The notes under the pieces: generated by a model
Database searches by the model: none
Told to the model about the DNA's origin: nothing
What the model saw: only the letters and a program-made list of their open reading frames with translations
Translations under genes and position numbers: made by a program
Part shown: positions 17,462 through 25,960 of the stretch, one piece after another
How the letters are laid out: each line of letters begins with the position of its first letter
How positions within the stretch are numbered: position 1 is the stretch's first letter
Assembly (NCBI RefSeq): GCF_017744155.1
Contig: NZ_JAGHQT010000005.1
Coordinates: forward strand, 1-64,000
Length of the DNA stretch: 64,000 nt
Direction of reading: 5' to 3'
From: Endozoicomonas sp. G2_1
GTDB lineage: Bacteria; Pseudomonadota; Gammaproteobacteria; Enterobacterales; Alteromonadaceae

Positions 17462-19630
17462 GTGTCAAAACTTGATATAAACCACCACAACACGCCAATT
17501 TATCCGGCCAGTGATCAAGTGAGCCACAGCCAGTTCAAGCCTGTGCTGGCGCTTAGTCTTGCGATTTTTGCCTTGGGTTTATTGTTGAGTTTGGCGGTTT
17601 ATTTATTTCGCTATAACTGGGCGCTAATTGACTTGCACCAAAACAACAGTAATCGCTTGCTCAATACGGTCACTAGTTTGCGCAACGAAATTGCTCAATA
17701 CCAAGATTTACCTTATTTTCTCGCTCAGAATCGAGAGATTAAAAACTTTTTAGTTAATTTGGCTGATGCTAGTCAAAACTCGAAAGCTGAAATAAACCGC
17801 TACCTCGAACAAACGAATTTAATCGCGGGTACAAGCGCACTGATGATTCTCAATGAACAGGGCCACGCGGTTGCTTACAGTAATTGGCGTCAGTTTCCTC
17901 GGGCAAGTATTGACGGTAAACGTTTAAAACAAGGGGCTAGCTACCATCAACACGACTTTTTTTTACAGGCTTGGTCGGGGGACTTAGGGCGTCAGTTTTG
18001 GACCGACGGTCAAGGCAATTCAGCCTACTATTTAGCGGCGCCTATCCACATTAAAGAAGCTTTTGTCGGCAGTGCTGTGGTTCGGATTGACGTGGTTAAG
18101 TTAAAACGTCAGCTCGCTTTTGCTTACGACTATTATGTTAGCGATGACAACAACAATCTGCTCTTCGCCAATTTAACTCAGGCTTACAACTTCGACAAAA
18201 ACCTGGTCGCCTTAAAGGTAAAAATACAGCAGTTAACTGATGGCCGAACCATTGAGCTCGAAAATACGTTTGCCCAACCGCAATTACATCAATGGGTACA
18301 GCTGCAAGATTTACACTGGCGAGTTGGTTTGTTAACGCCAACGCGACAAGCACAACAACAGGCGTTAATCGCTGGTGCAATCGCTGCTGGTGGTTATTTG
18401 GCTTTCGTTTTGTTCGCGCTTTATTTGCGGGAGTCGTATCAAAAGCGACAATCGCGCGAAAAGGTCATTCAAACTCAAATAGAGAGTGAAAAACGACAAC
18501 GGCAAATTATTAACAATGCTCAAGTGGGTTTGCTGACCGTTGACAAGCGCGGCACCATTATTTTTGCCAATGCACTGTTTATTGAACAATTTTCTGCTCA
18601 ATCTGAGACCTTGGTCAATAAAAAATTGATCAACTTACTGACCGGTGCCAGTGCCAACCAGCTGATTAAAGAATGTTTAGTTAAGCTGGGTCAAGGAGTA
18701 TTCAGCCCACTACAGGGGCAAGAAGCAAGCTTTAGACGGTTTGATGGTACAGTCGTGCCTGTGCTTTTTTCTATTCAAAGCATGCTGGCGGAGAATAATA
18801 CCTTTTATCTGGTTACGATAATGGATATTACTCGGCGCAAAGCACTCGAACAGCAATTATTGCAAGTTAATCAATCGTTAGAGCAGCAGGTTGAACAAAG
18901 AACAGCGGCATTAAAATCGACTCAAGCTGAGTTGGTGCAAGCGGAAAAATTAGCTGCTTTAGGGCGGATGTCGACTGGGGTTGTCCACGAGCTCAATCAA
19001 CCGTTAACGGCAATGCGCAATTACCTTGCCATCATTAAGCAGGTTAGTCATTCACCTGAGTTTTTAGGTGAAAACCTAAGTCAGCTCAATGTTTTGGTTG
19101 ACCGAATGGCAGCCATTACCGGCCAACTTAAAACCTTTGCTTACAAGAATTCACAACCGCTTGAACAGATTAATTTGGTGGCAGTGGTTAACAAGGTGGC
19201 ATCTCTATTTCAGCCGAAGTTTGAACAAGAGAGAATTGCTTTGTCGATGTCTTTTGAACAAGAACAAGTGCATGTAATGGCAGACTGGGTAAGGTTAGAG
19301 CAAGTGTTGACCAACTTGATAGAAAACGCATGCCAAGCAATGATTGGAGCGGAAAATAATACCGCTGCTCACCAACTCAGCATTGCAGTATTAATCGAAC
19401 ATCAAAACGTCATGGTGACCGTTGCTGACAATGGCCCCGGTATTGACGAACAACAACAGCAACATTTATTTGAGCCATTTTATACCACTAAGCCAATGGG
19501 ACAAGGCCTCGGCCTAGGCTTGGCAATTGTTCACAACATAGTCAATGATTTAGAGGGTAAAATGGTGGTCAGCGACCATCAGCCGGGTCTAAAAATAGGT
19601 TTTGTTTTGCCTATTGCACAGGAGAAATAA
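17462..19630 (+). CDS. DctB-like sensor histidine kinase with PAS domain
   Basis: The start is GTG 17462 (or TTG 17459), with AAGG about nine bases ahead, giving 722 residues. Domain order: membrane helix about 28-50; periplasmic double-Cache-like sensor about 55-300 (FWTDGQGNSAYYLAAPI); second membrane helix about 302-322; PAS about 345-450; coiled coil; HisKA with the phospho-acceptor His in GRMSTGVVHELNQPLTAMRNY; HATPase with NLIENACQAM, DNGPGID and GLGLGLAI. The layout is that of DctB-type C4-dicarboxylate sensors. The partner regulator begins 4 bp after its stop. It probably senses the substrate of the surrounding uptake and hydrolase genes. Confidence 0.92.
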   Translation: MSKLDINHHNTPIYPASDQVSHSQFKPVLALSLAIFALGLLLSLAVYLFRYNWALIDLHQNNSNRLLNTVTSLRNEIAQYQDLPYFLAQNREIKNFLVNLADASQNSKAEINRYLEQTNLIAGTSALMILNEQGHAVAYSNWRQFPRASIDGKRLKQGASYHQHDFFLQAWSGDLGRQFWTDGQGNSAYYLAAPIHIKEAFVGSAVVRIDVVKLKRQLAFAYDYYVSDDNNNLLFANLTQAYNFDKNLVALKVKIQQLTDGRTIELENTFAQPQLHQWVQLQDLHWRVGLLTPTRQAQQQALIAGAIAAGGYLAFVLFALYLRESYQKRQSREKVIQTQIESEKRQRQIINNAQVGLLTVDKRGTIIFANALFIEQFSAQSETLVNKKLINLLTGASANQLIKECLVKLGQGVFSPLQGQEASFRRFDGTVVPVLFSIQSMLAENNTFYLVTIMDITRRKALEQQLLQVNQSLEQQVEQRTAALKSTQAELVQAEKLAALGRMSTGVVHELNQPLTAMRNYLAIIKQVSHSPEFLGENLSQLNVLVDRMAAITGQLKTFAYKNSQPLEQINLVAVVNKVASLFQPKFEQERIALSMSFEQEQVHVMADWVRLEQVLTNLIENACQAMIGAENNTAAHQLSIAVLIEHQNVMVTVADNGPGIDEQQQQHLFEPFYTTKPMGQGLGLGLAIVHNIVNDLEGKMVVSDHQPGLKIGFVLPIAQEK

Positions 19631-19634
19631 ACGA

Positions 19635-21017
19635 ATGTCAGTAATTCGTGGCAAAGTAATTTTGGTCGATGATGAAGCCATGGTGCGTCAGTCAACTGCC
19701 CAGTGGTTTCAAGTTTCAGGCTTTGAAGTGCAGAGTTTTGCCTGCGCTAAAACCGCACTCGCAGCGATTGATGAGAGCTTTGACGGCATAGTCGTCACCG
19801 ATGTGCGCATGCCCAACGTCAGTGGTTTGGAGTTGCAGCAGTTAATCCGCAATATTGACCAGACCATCCCCGTGATTTTGCTAACTGCACATGGCGATGT
19901 CGATATGGCAATTCAGGCGCTTAAAGACGGTGCTTACGATTTTATCGAAAAGCCATTTGTTCCTGAGCGTTTAGTTGAAGCCGTTGACCGCGCCTGCCAA
20001 CAGCGTCAACTGGTGTTAGAAAATCAGCGTTTGAGTGAAGCGGTGGTTAGTGAAACGGGTATCGATAGCAAGATTATTGGTATTTCACCCGCGATAGTGA
20101 GGCTTAAGCGCAATATTTTAAAACTCGCTAAACTCGATACCAATGTGATTATTTATGGAGATACCGGCACAGGCAAAGAGTTGGTCGCCCAGTGTTTACA
20201 CGACTTTGGCAAACGAGAAAACAAGCACTTTGTGCCGATTAACTGTGGCGCTATTCCTGAAAATTTAATTGAGAGCGAATTATTTGGCCATGAGTCAGGC
20301 GCTTTCACTGGTGCCACCAAAACGCGTATTGGTAAGTTTGAGTATGCCAGTCAAGGTTCGTTGTTTCTCGATGAAATTGAGAGTATGCCAACCCATTTGC
20401 AAATTAAATTACTGCGTGCGTTGCAAGAAGGCACTATTGAGCGTTTGGGGGCTAACCGCAGTATCAACGTCGATTTACGGGTAATTGCCGCCGCTAAATG
20501 TGAACTTAGAGATCACCCTGAGTTCCGACAAGATTTGTTTTATCGGCTTAATGTTGCCGAGTTGCACATACCGCCATTAAAAGAACGCTTAGAAGATGTA
20601 CCGTTGTTGTTTAATCACTATTTGCGTTTAGCTTGTGCGGCTCATGAACAAGAAATTCGCCCTCTATCTGAGCATGATTTAGTGACCTTAACCGAGTACC
20701 AATGGCCGGGTAATGTCCGCGAATTAAAGAACGTTGCCATCCGTTATTCGCTCGATGATGAAGTCTCGGTAGCGGATATTTTAATGATCAGTAATCCGAA
20801 AGTGAGTTTAGATGATCCAGCTGAACTTAATGTTGAGCACAGTGACTTACCACTTTCGGTACAAGTTGCACAGTTTGAAGCAGAAGTTATCCGCAATGCC
20901 CTTAGTGTTAATCAAGGCAGTATTAAAGCGACCATGGCGAGTTTAGATATACCACGCCGCACCCTCAATCAAAAAATGATTAAATACGGCTTAGACCGCA
21001 AAAACTTTAAAGACTAA
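19635..21017 (+). CDS. DctD-like sigma54-dependent response regulator
   Basis: ATG 19635 follows GGAG at 19620-19623 and gives 460 residues. Receiver domain about 8-120 (VDDEAM, phospho-Asp in VVTDVRMP, Lys in IEKPF). Sigma54-interaction AAA+ domain about 150-375, with Walker A GDTGTGKE, the GAFTGA loop in ESGAFTGATK and Walker B LFLDEI. C-terminal Fis-type helix-turn-helix about 415-455 (QGSIKATMASLDIPRRTLNQKM). The intact GAFTGA loop means it can activate sigma54 promoters, and sigma54-like promoters precede its own operon, the next TonB receptor and the propeller pair. It should be phosphorylated by the kinase encoded just upstream. A MITE-like element follows its stop. Confidence 0.94.
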   Translation: MSVIRGKVILVDDEAMVRQSTAQWFQVSGFEVQSFACAKTALAAIDESFDGIVVTDVRMPNVSGLELQQLIRNIDQTIPVILLTAHGDVDMAIQALKDGAYDFIEKPFVPERLVEAVDRACQQRQLVLENQRLSEAVVSETGIDSKIIGISPAIVRLKRNILKLAKLDTNVIIYGDTGTGKELVAQCLHDFGKRENKHFVPINCGAIPENLIESELFGHESGAFTGATKTRIGKFEYASQGSLFLDEIESMPTHLQIKLLRALQEGTIERLGANRSINVDLRVIAAAKCELRDHPEFRQDLFYRLNVAELHIPPLKERLEDVPLLFNHYLRLACAAHEQEIRPLSEHDLVTLTEYQWPGNVRELKNVAIRYSLDDEVSVADILMISNPKVSLDDPAELNVEHSDLPLSVQVAQFEAEVIRNALSVNQGSIKATMASLDIPRRTLNQKMIKYGLDRKNFKD

Positions 21018-21053
21018 ACCGTCACTTTCAACTAGCAGCTATTCCCGTCAACT

Positions 21054-21319
21054 TATACCCAAGCCACCTCAAGATGCTTGTTCAGTTGGAATTAAAAGCG
21101 ATTTAGACAAGGCATTGATTGTAAATAATGGTTGTTCCCTTGTAAAAATCAATAACGCTGCATAAATCGTCTTTTAAACCAACCCTTCGGGCGCTTCACA
21201 GGAACTTACTCTCTGCGTTGCAGCTAATTGAAAGGGAGTAACCATTCCTGCTAGCTGCGCCTTGATATTAAGTTCCTGTGACAGCGCTGAATCACGTATC
21301 TTGAGATGGTTTGGGTATA
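21054..21319. mobile_element. MITE-like element with 24-bp terminal inverted repeats
   Basis: TATACCCAAGCCACCTCAAG begins the left end (21054) and the right end (to 21319) is its complement with three mismatches over about 24 bp. Inside, CACAGGAACTTA near 21198 and TAAGTTCCTGTG near 21270 form a second inverted pair. The 266-bp unit has no coding frame and so would need a transposase supplied elsewhere. No clear target duplication beyond a possible TA was seen. It lies between the regulator gene and the sigma54 promoter of the receptor. Confidence 0.8.
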
Positions 21320-21576
21320 CATTAACTAATACTCAGAAACTGCCGTTTAGCAGCAGTTTCTTATGCTTGTTGACGCATGCTGTATTTACCGTCCTCTGAA
21401 CAACTCATCTTGACTTTCTAGGTTCATTTTACTCTCAAACAACCTGTTTTTACTTCACATCTTACTCTCACTAATTGTCGATAATTTGAGCGCTTTGTTG
21501 CTGGTTTTATCGCCTGATTTTAAGCTGGTTCTTGCTCGTTAATTTAAAAAAGTCAATAAAATCATGTTTTTATATT

Positions 21577-21593
21577 TTGGACTGGTTTCTGCA
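21577..21593 (+). promoter_or_regulatory. Candidate sigma54 promoter of the third TonB receptor
   Basis: TTGGACTGGTTTCTGCA has GG at 21579-21580 and GC at 21591-21592 with ten bases between. It shares TTGG, the G eight bases in, and CTGCW with the candidate before the TAXI operon. It lies about 100 bases before the receptor start, downstream of the gene for a sigma54 activator. Confidence 0.68.
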
Positions 21594-21689
21594 ATTACCC
21601 ATTAGCCAAGGCAAATAAGCATTTGGTGAAATTACAGGAAGTAACAGTGACATATGGATGGAACAATGATCAGAACATGGGGATTTAAC

Positions 21690-24515
21690 ATGAAAGTAAA
21701 ACCCAAAAGTTGCAGCACAAAGATAAACAAAATAACTGCAGCGCTTTTAGCAACACTACTGACACCGCTAACGGTGGTCGGTGCCGAGAGTGAATCACAA
21801 ACCGCAGATACTCAAGAAGTCGAAGTAATTCGAGTGACTGGTTCAAATATTCGCAAATACAGCACCTTTGAAACATCAACACCAGTGCAAGTGATTGATC
21901 GCGATTTGATCAACGCGCAGGGGGCGGCGACGGTGCAAGATATTCTAGTGGATTTACCGGTTAACGTTGGTTCACAACTCAACAATGAACAAAACAGCCT
22001 AGCGGGCACCACTCAGTTTAACCTAAGGGGGTTGGGCTTAGCCTCTACCTTAACCCTAATTAATGGCCGTCGTGGCGGTAAATCAGCGGTTGCTGATAAC
22101 GGCGGTAACTTCTTTTTCGATGTTAACCAATTGCCAATTTCGGTGATTAAGCGCATTGATGTACAAACCGATGGTGCTTCGGCGATTTACGGCTCAGAAG
22201 CGGTTGCAGGTGTGGTTAATATTATCACGCGCAAGGGCTTTGAAGGGGTTGAAGTGTCGGCCAACTATGAAGATGCTTCAAATGAAGCCGGCTCGCTTAA
22301 TCTCGCTTTGGGCGAATGGGGTGATCGCGGCGGCATTAATGTTTACGCGACTTATTACCACCAAACCGGTAACACTCGAACCGACTTTGATTGGCTCAAT
22401 GAGCGCTTAAACCACGTTGGTGATTTACAAGGTACGCGTCTATCTTCTGCCAATGGTGCGCCAGGTACCTATTTTCGCTCGGTCACTGACTCCGAAACTG
22501 GTTTGCCGATTCAGTTAGCGGGCGCGCAAGCATTTGCCGATCCCGATTGTTTAGCGGCGGGGCAAGTGCTGCGCGGCAATACGTGTCGACACATCTTCGC
22601 CGATCAAAATGGTGTCATTCACGAGTCGACTCGCTATCAAATTTTCAGTGAATTTGAGTACGACTTAAATGACAAGCTGACGGTATTTGGTGAACTGAGT
22701 TTCTCTCGCAATGACCTAACGCGCTTTCGCGGTCCGGGCAACTACAGTAATGGCTTGATTACTGGTGCTCAGCAAGGGCGAGTATTTATCCCAGGAGATC
22801 ACCCGTTTAACTTCTTTATTGAAGATCCCAACGACCCGACGGCGATTCAGTACATTGGCCCTGAAGCGTGGGATAACAGTATTCACACTGGCGTTGATTT
22901 AAGTGCGAGGGCGCGTATTTTAGGTAACGAGTTTAACGGCCGAAATTCTCCTGCCAATCGAACCAGTGATATCAACTACTTCCGCAGTATGACTGGCTTT
23001 ACCTATGAAATTAACGACGATTGGTCGCTTGAAATGGACTATGTTGCTTCGTTATCAAACTGGGATCAGTCAACCTTTTTAGATTACGCGGCAGCTACCG
23101 TCAATCAATTGTTGTTAGACGGCCTGTTTAACCCATTTGGTACCCGTGTTGCCAATCCGACTTTGGTATCACCTAAAGACGGTGTCAGTGTCGCCGGCTT
23201 GTCAGATGATGTCCTCAATCAATTGATCACTCGTCAAACTCAAGAAGCATCGCACGATCAATACGTTATCGACTTGATTCTCGCCGGTGCTTTGTTTGAT
23301 TTACCCGCAGGTACTGTTGGCTTTGCATTTGGTTATCAACACCGAGACGAAGAGTTTGACTTCTCGCCGAGTGAACTAAGGGCTGCTGGTCAAGGTGGTT
23401 TGCGCGACCGCTTGTTTCCACTCAGTGGCAAGTTAGAAGTTGATGCTTATTATGTCGAGGCGGCGGTGCCGGTGCTAGAAAATGTTGAATTGCAACTAGC
23501 ATTGCGCTACGAAGATTACGGCTTTACTGACACCACTGACCCGAAAATTGCAGTGCGTTGGGACATTAGTGATGAATGGACGGTGCGCAGCTCTTTTGGC
23601 AGCTCGTTCCAAGCACCGTCAATTAGACAAGCCAATGAAGCGCGCTCAGCCAGTATTATTGATGACCCTGTCGGGATAGATCCAGCAACTGGTTTACTGG
23701 GGTGTAATGCCTTTGGCCAGAGCGGTAACACGTCCACTCGTACCGTCGGTAGCCCAGACCTATCGCCGCAAAGTGCCGACAACTTTAACTTTGGTATTAT
23801 TGCCAGACCGACCGAAGCATTTAATATCAGTGTTGACTACTGGTACTACGATTACACCGATTTAATTTCATCGGATGAAGGGCCACAGGCGATTGTTGAT
23901 AACGACTGTGATGACGATGGCACTCCAAATGACCGCCGAGTGACGCGTTCTCCCGGTGGCAATATCTTATTGATTACTTCTGAGTTTATTAATACCTCGA
24001 GTGTGACTACTGATGGCTTGGACGTGTCGATGCAGTACCGTCATGATGCCGATGATCTCGGCCAATTCGACTTTGGCTTAAACGCGAGTTATATCAACTC
24101 ATTTGATTTTAAAACAACGCCAAGTAGTCCTGAGCAAAGTGCGGTTGGTTTGCGCAACGAGCGCAATCAGTTTTCGTCAACGCCAGAGTTGCGCGGTAAT
24201 GTCTCGGTCAATTGGAAACGGGAAAACTATTTTGCTGGCGCGACTGTGCGTTACGTCGATAGTTACTTAAACGATGCTTTTACACAAGACGATGGCTCCT
24301 TGTTTGAAATCGACAGTTTTGTCACCGTTGATATTCAGTTTGGTGCTGAATTTAGTTTCACCGAAGGTGGAGAGAGTAAAGTCACTGTTGGTGTGAAAAA
24401 CTTATTCGATGAAGATCCACCGTCATTGGGTAACTTACAGCGCCCAAGTTATGATCCGACTTTGGCGAATATTCGTGGCCGTATTGCTTATATCGACGTG
24501 GTCCACAAGTTTTAG
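21690..24515 (+). CDS. TonB-dependent outer-membrane receptor (third)
   Basis: ATG 21690 is chosen because GGGGA lies about 7 bases upstream and the product then begins with a normal signal peptide. The mature protein starts near VVGAESES and the total length is 941 residues. Plug (about 40-165) with LINGRRGG and TDGASAIYGSEAVAGVVNIIT; barrel ends in YIDVVHKF with terminal Phe. It is a more distant relative of the two receptors at 3254 and 8782. A cysteine pair in a loop (DPDCLAAG...GNTCRH) and further cysteines near 676 and 750 suggest structured extracellular loops. It stands between a sigma54 two-component system and periplasmic hydrolase genes, so it probably imports that system's substrate. 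Confidence 0.95.
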   Translation: MKVKPKSCSTKINKITAALLATLLTPLTVVGAESESQTADTQEVEVIRVTGSNIRKYSTFETSTPVQVIDRDLINAQGAATVQDILVDLPVNVGSQLNNEQNSLAGTTQFNLRGLGLASTLTLINGRRGGKSAVADNGGNFFFDVNQLPISVIKRIDVQTDGASAIYGSEAVAGVVNIITRKGFEGVEVSANYEDASNEAGSLNLALGEWGDRGGINVYATYYHQTGNTRTDFDWLNERLNHVGDLQGTRLSSANGAPGTYFRSVTDSETGLPIQLAGAQAFADPDCLAAGQVLRGNTCRHIFADQNGVIHESTRYQIFSEFEYDLNDKLTVFGELSFSRNDLTRFRGPGNYSNGLITGAQQGRVFIPGDHPFNFFIEDPNDPTAIQYIGPEAWDNSIHTGVDLSARARILGNEFNGRNSPANRTSDINYFRSMTGFTYEINDDWSLEMDYVASLSNWDQSTFLDYAAATVNQLLLDGLFNPFGTRVANPTLVSPKDGVSVAGLSDDVLNQLITRQTQEASHDQYVIDLILAGALFDLPAGTVGFAFGYQHRDEEFDFSPSELRAAGQGGLRDRLFPLSGKLEVDAYYVEAAVPVLENVELQLALRYEDYGFTDTTDPKIAVRWDISDEWTVRSSFGSSFQAPSIRQANEARSASIIDDPVGIDPATGLLGCNAFGQSGNTSTRTVGSPDLSPQSADNFNFGIIARPTEAFNISVDYWYYDYTDLISSDEGPQAIVDNDCDDDGTPNDRRVTRSPGGNILLITSEFINTSSVTTDGLDVSMQYRHDADDLGQFDFGLNASYINSFDFKTTPSSPEQSAVGLRNERNQFSSTPELRGNVSVNWKRENYFAGATVRYVDSYLNDAFTQDDGSLFEIDSFVTVDIQFGAEFSFTEGGESKVTVGVKNLFDEDPPSLGNLQRPSYDPTLANIRGRIAYIDVVHKF

Positions 24516-24660
24516 TCGATAGCTGTTGAGGCACAGTGCAGGTATTGGCTGTGCCTCATGAATTATTACTAGTCGGCAGTTTTTTGCTTATAGTGTTCTA
24601 GAGGTGGCTGTTTTTAGCCTATGTGATTTTATATTTTATTAAAATCATAGGGTTACAAAG

Positions 24661-24676
24661 TGGTTTTATCCTTGCT
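24661..24676 (+). promoter_or_regulatory. Candidate sigma54 promoter of the propeller pair
   Basis: TGGTTTTATCCTTGCT has GG at 24662-24663, GC at 24674-24675 and the TTGCT form of the -12 element. It lies 62 bases before the GTG start of the first propeller gene. A loose inverted repeat (CTATG...ATTTTA with TAAAATCATAG, 24619-24650) sits just upstream and might be an activator site. Confidence 0.62.
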
Positions 24677-24737
24677 TAGCACCTGCACTAGACTGTATTA
24701 GACGATGAATGTGAAGACGAGAATGAAAGGAGCGTGT

Positions 24738-25925
24738 GTGAAACACCTACTACTAACCACACTGCTGACTATGGGGTTACTCAATACGTCGGTACATGGC
24801 CAAGAGCAACGAATATTGATTGATGGCAAAGATCGAGACGGTACTCGTCACGTGACACCGCTTGCAGACGGAGGTTATGTCCTTACTGGTTGGACTAACG
24901 GCAATGCCACCAAAAAAGACGGCGAAGGCTGGTTAGTTCGAGTCGATCAACAAGGCAAGGTTATTTGGCAAAAGCGTTTTGCCAACCAGTTAAAAACCAA
25001 ACGCGGTGCGCAAACGTCAACCCATGTTGTTGACCGCGATGGTTCAATTATTATGGCACTTGAAGAGTATCGCAGTAAGGGGGCTTACTTGGCCACTGGC
25101 TCAAATGGCCGAGCAACATTAAAGCGCTTTTCCGCTGATGGTGAACTATTACATGAAAAAGTAATGGGCGGCTCAGGTATTAATGTTATCGATATTGTCA
25201 TTCCACTCGAGAATAGCAATTACTTAATGGCGGGTGAAACCACTTCGCCGATTCAAAAAGGCTACGACGGCTGGATTTTTGAAACTGACCGTCAGTTTAA
25301 TGTTATTTGGGATACCAAAGTGGGTGGCTTTGGCGTTGAGCGTTTTAACGGTGTCATTCAAACCCCAGACGGTGGCTACTTAGCCGCTGGTAGAACGACC
25401 AATGACATTGGCGACTTTCGCGCGTGGTTGGTTAAGCTCGATGGCAAAGGCGAGGTTCAGTGGCAACAGCGCTATCGCCACGAGCATTACGCCAATACCA
25501 TTCGCCAAGTGTTACCAACCAAAAACGGCGGCTGGGTGTTCGCAGGCTTTATTAAAAATGAACCGCAAGATCCCGACCCGCGCAATTTGTGGATAGGCGC
25601 TGTTGATAGTGACGGCAAATTGTTATGGGATAAAGCTCTAGGTGGCGGTGGTGCTGATGTTGCTTATGTGCTCACTCAAGCCAATGATGGTACTTTTGTC
25701 GCCGCTGGCTCAACCAAAGCAGTTAATAGTGAAAACAGCGACGCCTACATCGTTGGTTTTAATGCCGACGGCAAAGTACTTTATGAGCGTCGTCATGGCG
25801 AAGCCGATGCCAGTGAGATTGTTCGTGGTATTACGCCATACAAAGCGAGCGGTTATGTGCTGTCTGGCAATTACGAAGTTAAAGCAACTGGCCAGCAAGA
25901 TGCTTGGTTGCTGAAAGTTGAATAA
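24738..25925 (+). CDS. Exported beta-propeller-like protein (first tandem copy)
   Basis: I place the start at GTG 24738 because AAAGGAG lies 5 bases before it and the product then opens with a clean signal peptide (KHLLLTTLLTMGLLNTSVHG). This gives 395 residues. At least six repeats of about 50-60 residues follow a pattern: DGGYVLTGWT, a Lys/Asp-rich turn, a strand such as WLVRVDQQG and a closing KVIWQKR. This resembles WD40/PQQ-like propeller blades of secreted proteins. No catalytic motif is visible. A close paralogue follows 35 bp later. A binding or scaffold role in the periplasm is plausible; function is unknown. Confidence 0.7.
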   Translation: MKHLLLTTLLTMGLLNTSVHGQEQRILIDGKDRDGTRHVTPLADGGYVLTGWTNGNATKKDGEGWLVRVDQQGKVIWQKRFANQLKTKRGAQTSTHVVDRDGSIIMALEEYRSKGAYLATGSNGRATLKRFSADGELLHEKVMGGSGINVIDIVIPLENSNYLMAGETTSPIQKGYDGWIFETDRQFNVIWDTKVGGFGVERFNGVIQTPDGGYLAAGRTTNDIGDFRAWLVKLDGKGEVQWQQRYRHEHYANTIRQVLPTKNGGWVFAGFIKNEPQDPDPRNLWIGAVDSDGKLLWDKALGGGGADVAYVLTQANDGTFVAAGSTKAVNSENSDAYIVGFNADGKVLYERRHGEADASEIVRGITPYKASGYVLSGNYEVKATGQQDAWLLKVE

Positions 25926-25960
25926 CCATGACTTGGTTAACAAATAATTACGGTGAAAAC

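Larger units (their letters stand above)
21018..21689. other. Intergenic region with MITE-like element and receptor promoter
   Basis: The 670-base gap holds the MITE-like element (21054-21319), a short hairpin GAAACTGC...GCAGTTTC near 21336-21360, and a sigma54-like promoter at 21576-21593. The remainder (about 21365-21570) is AT-rich and I see no gene in it; activator sites for the DctD-like regulator would be expected here. Confidence 0.6.
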
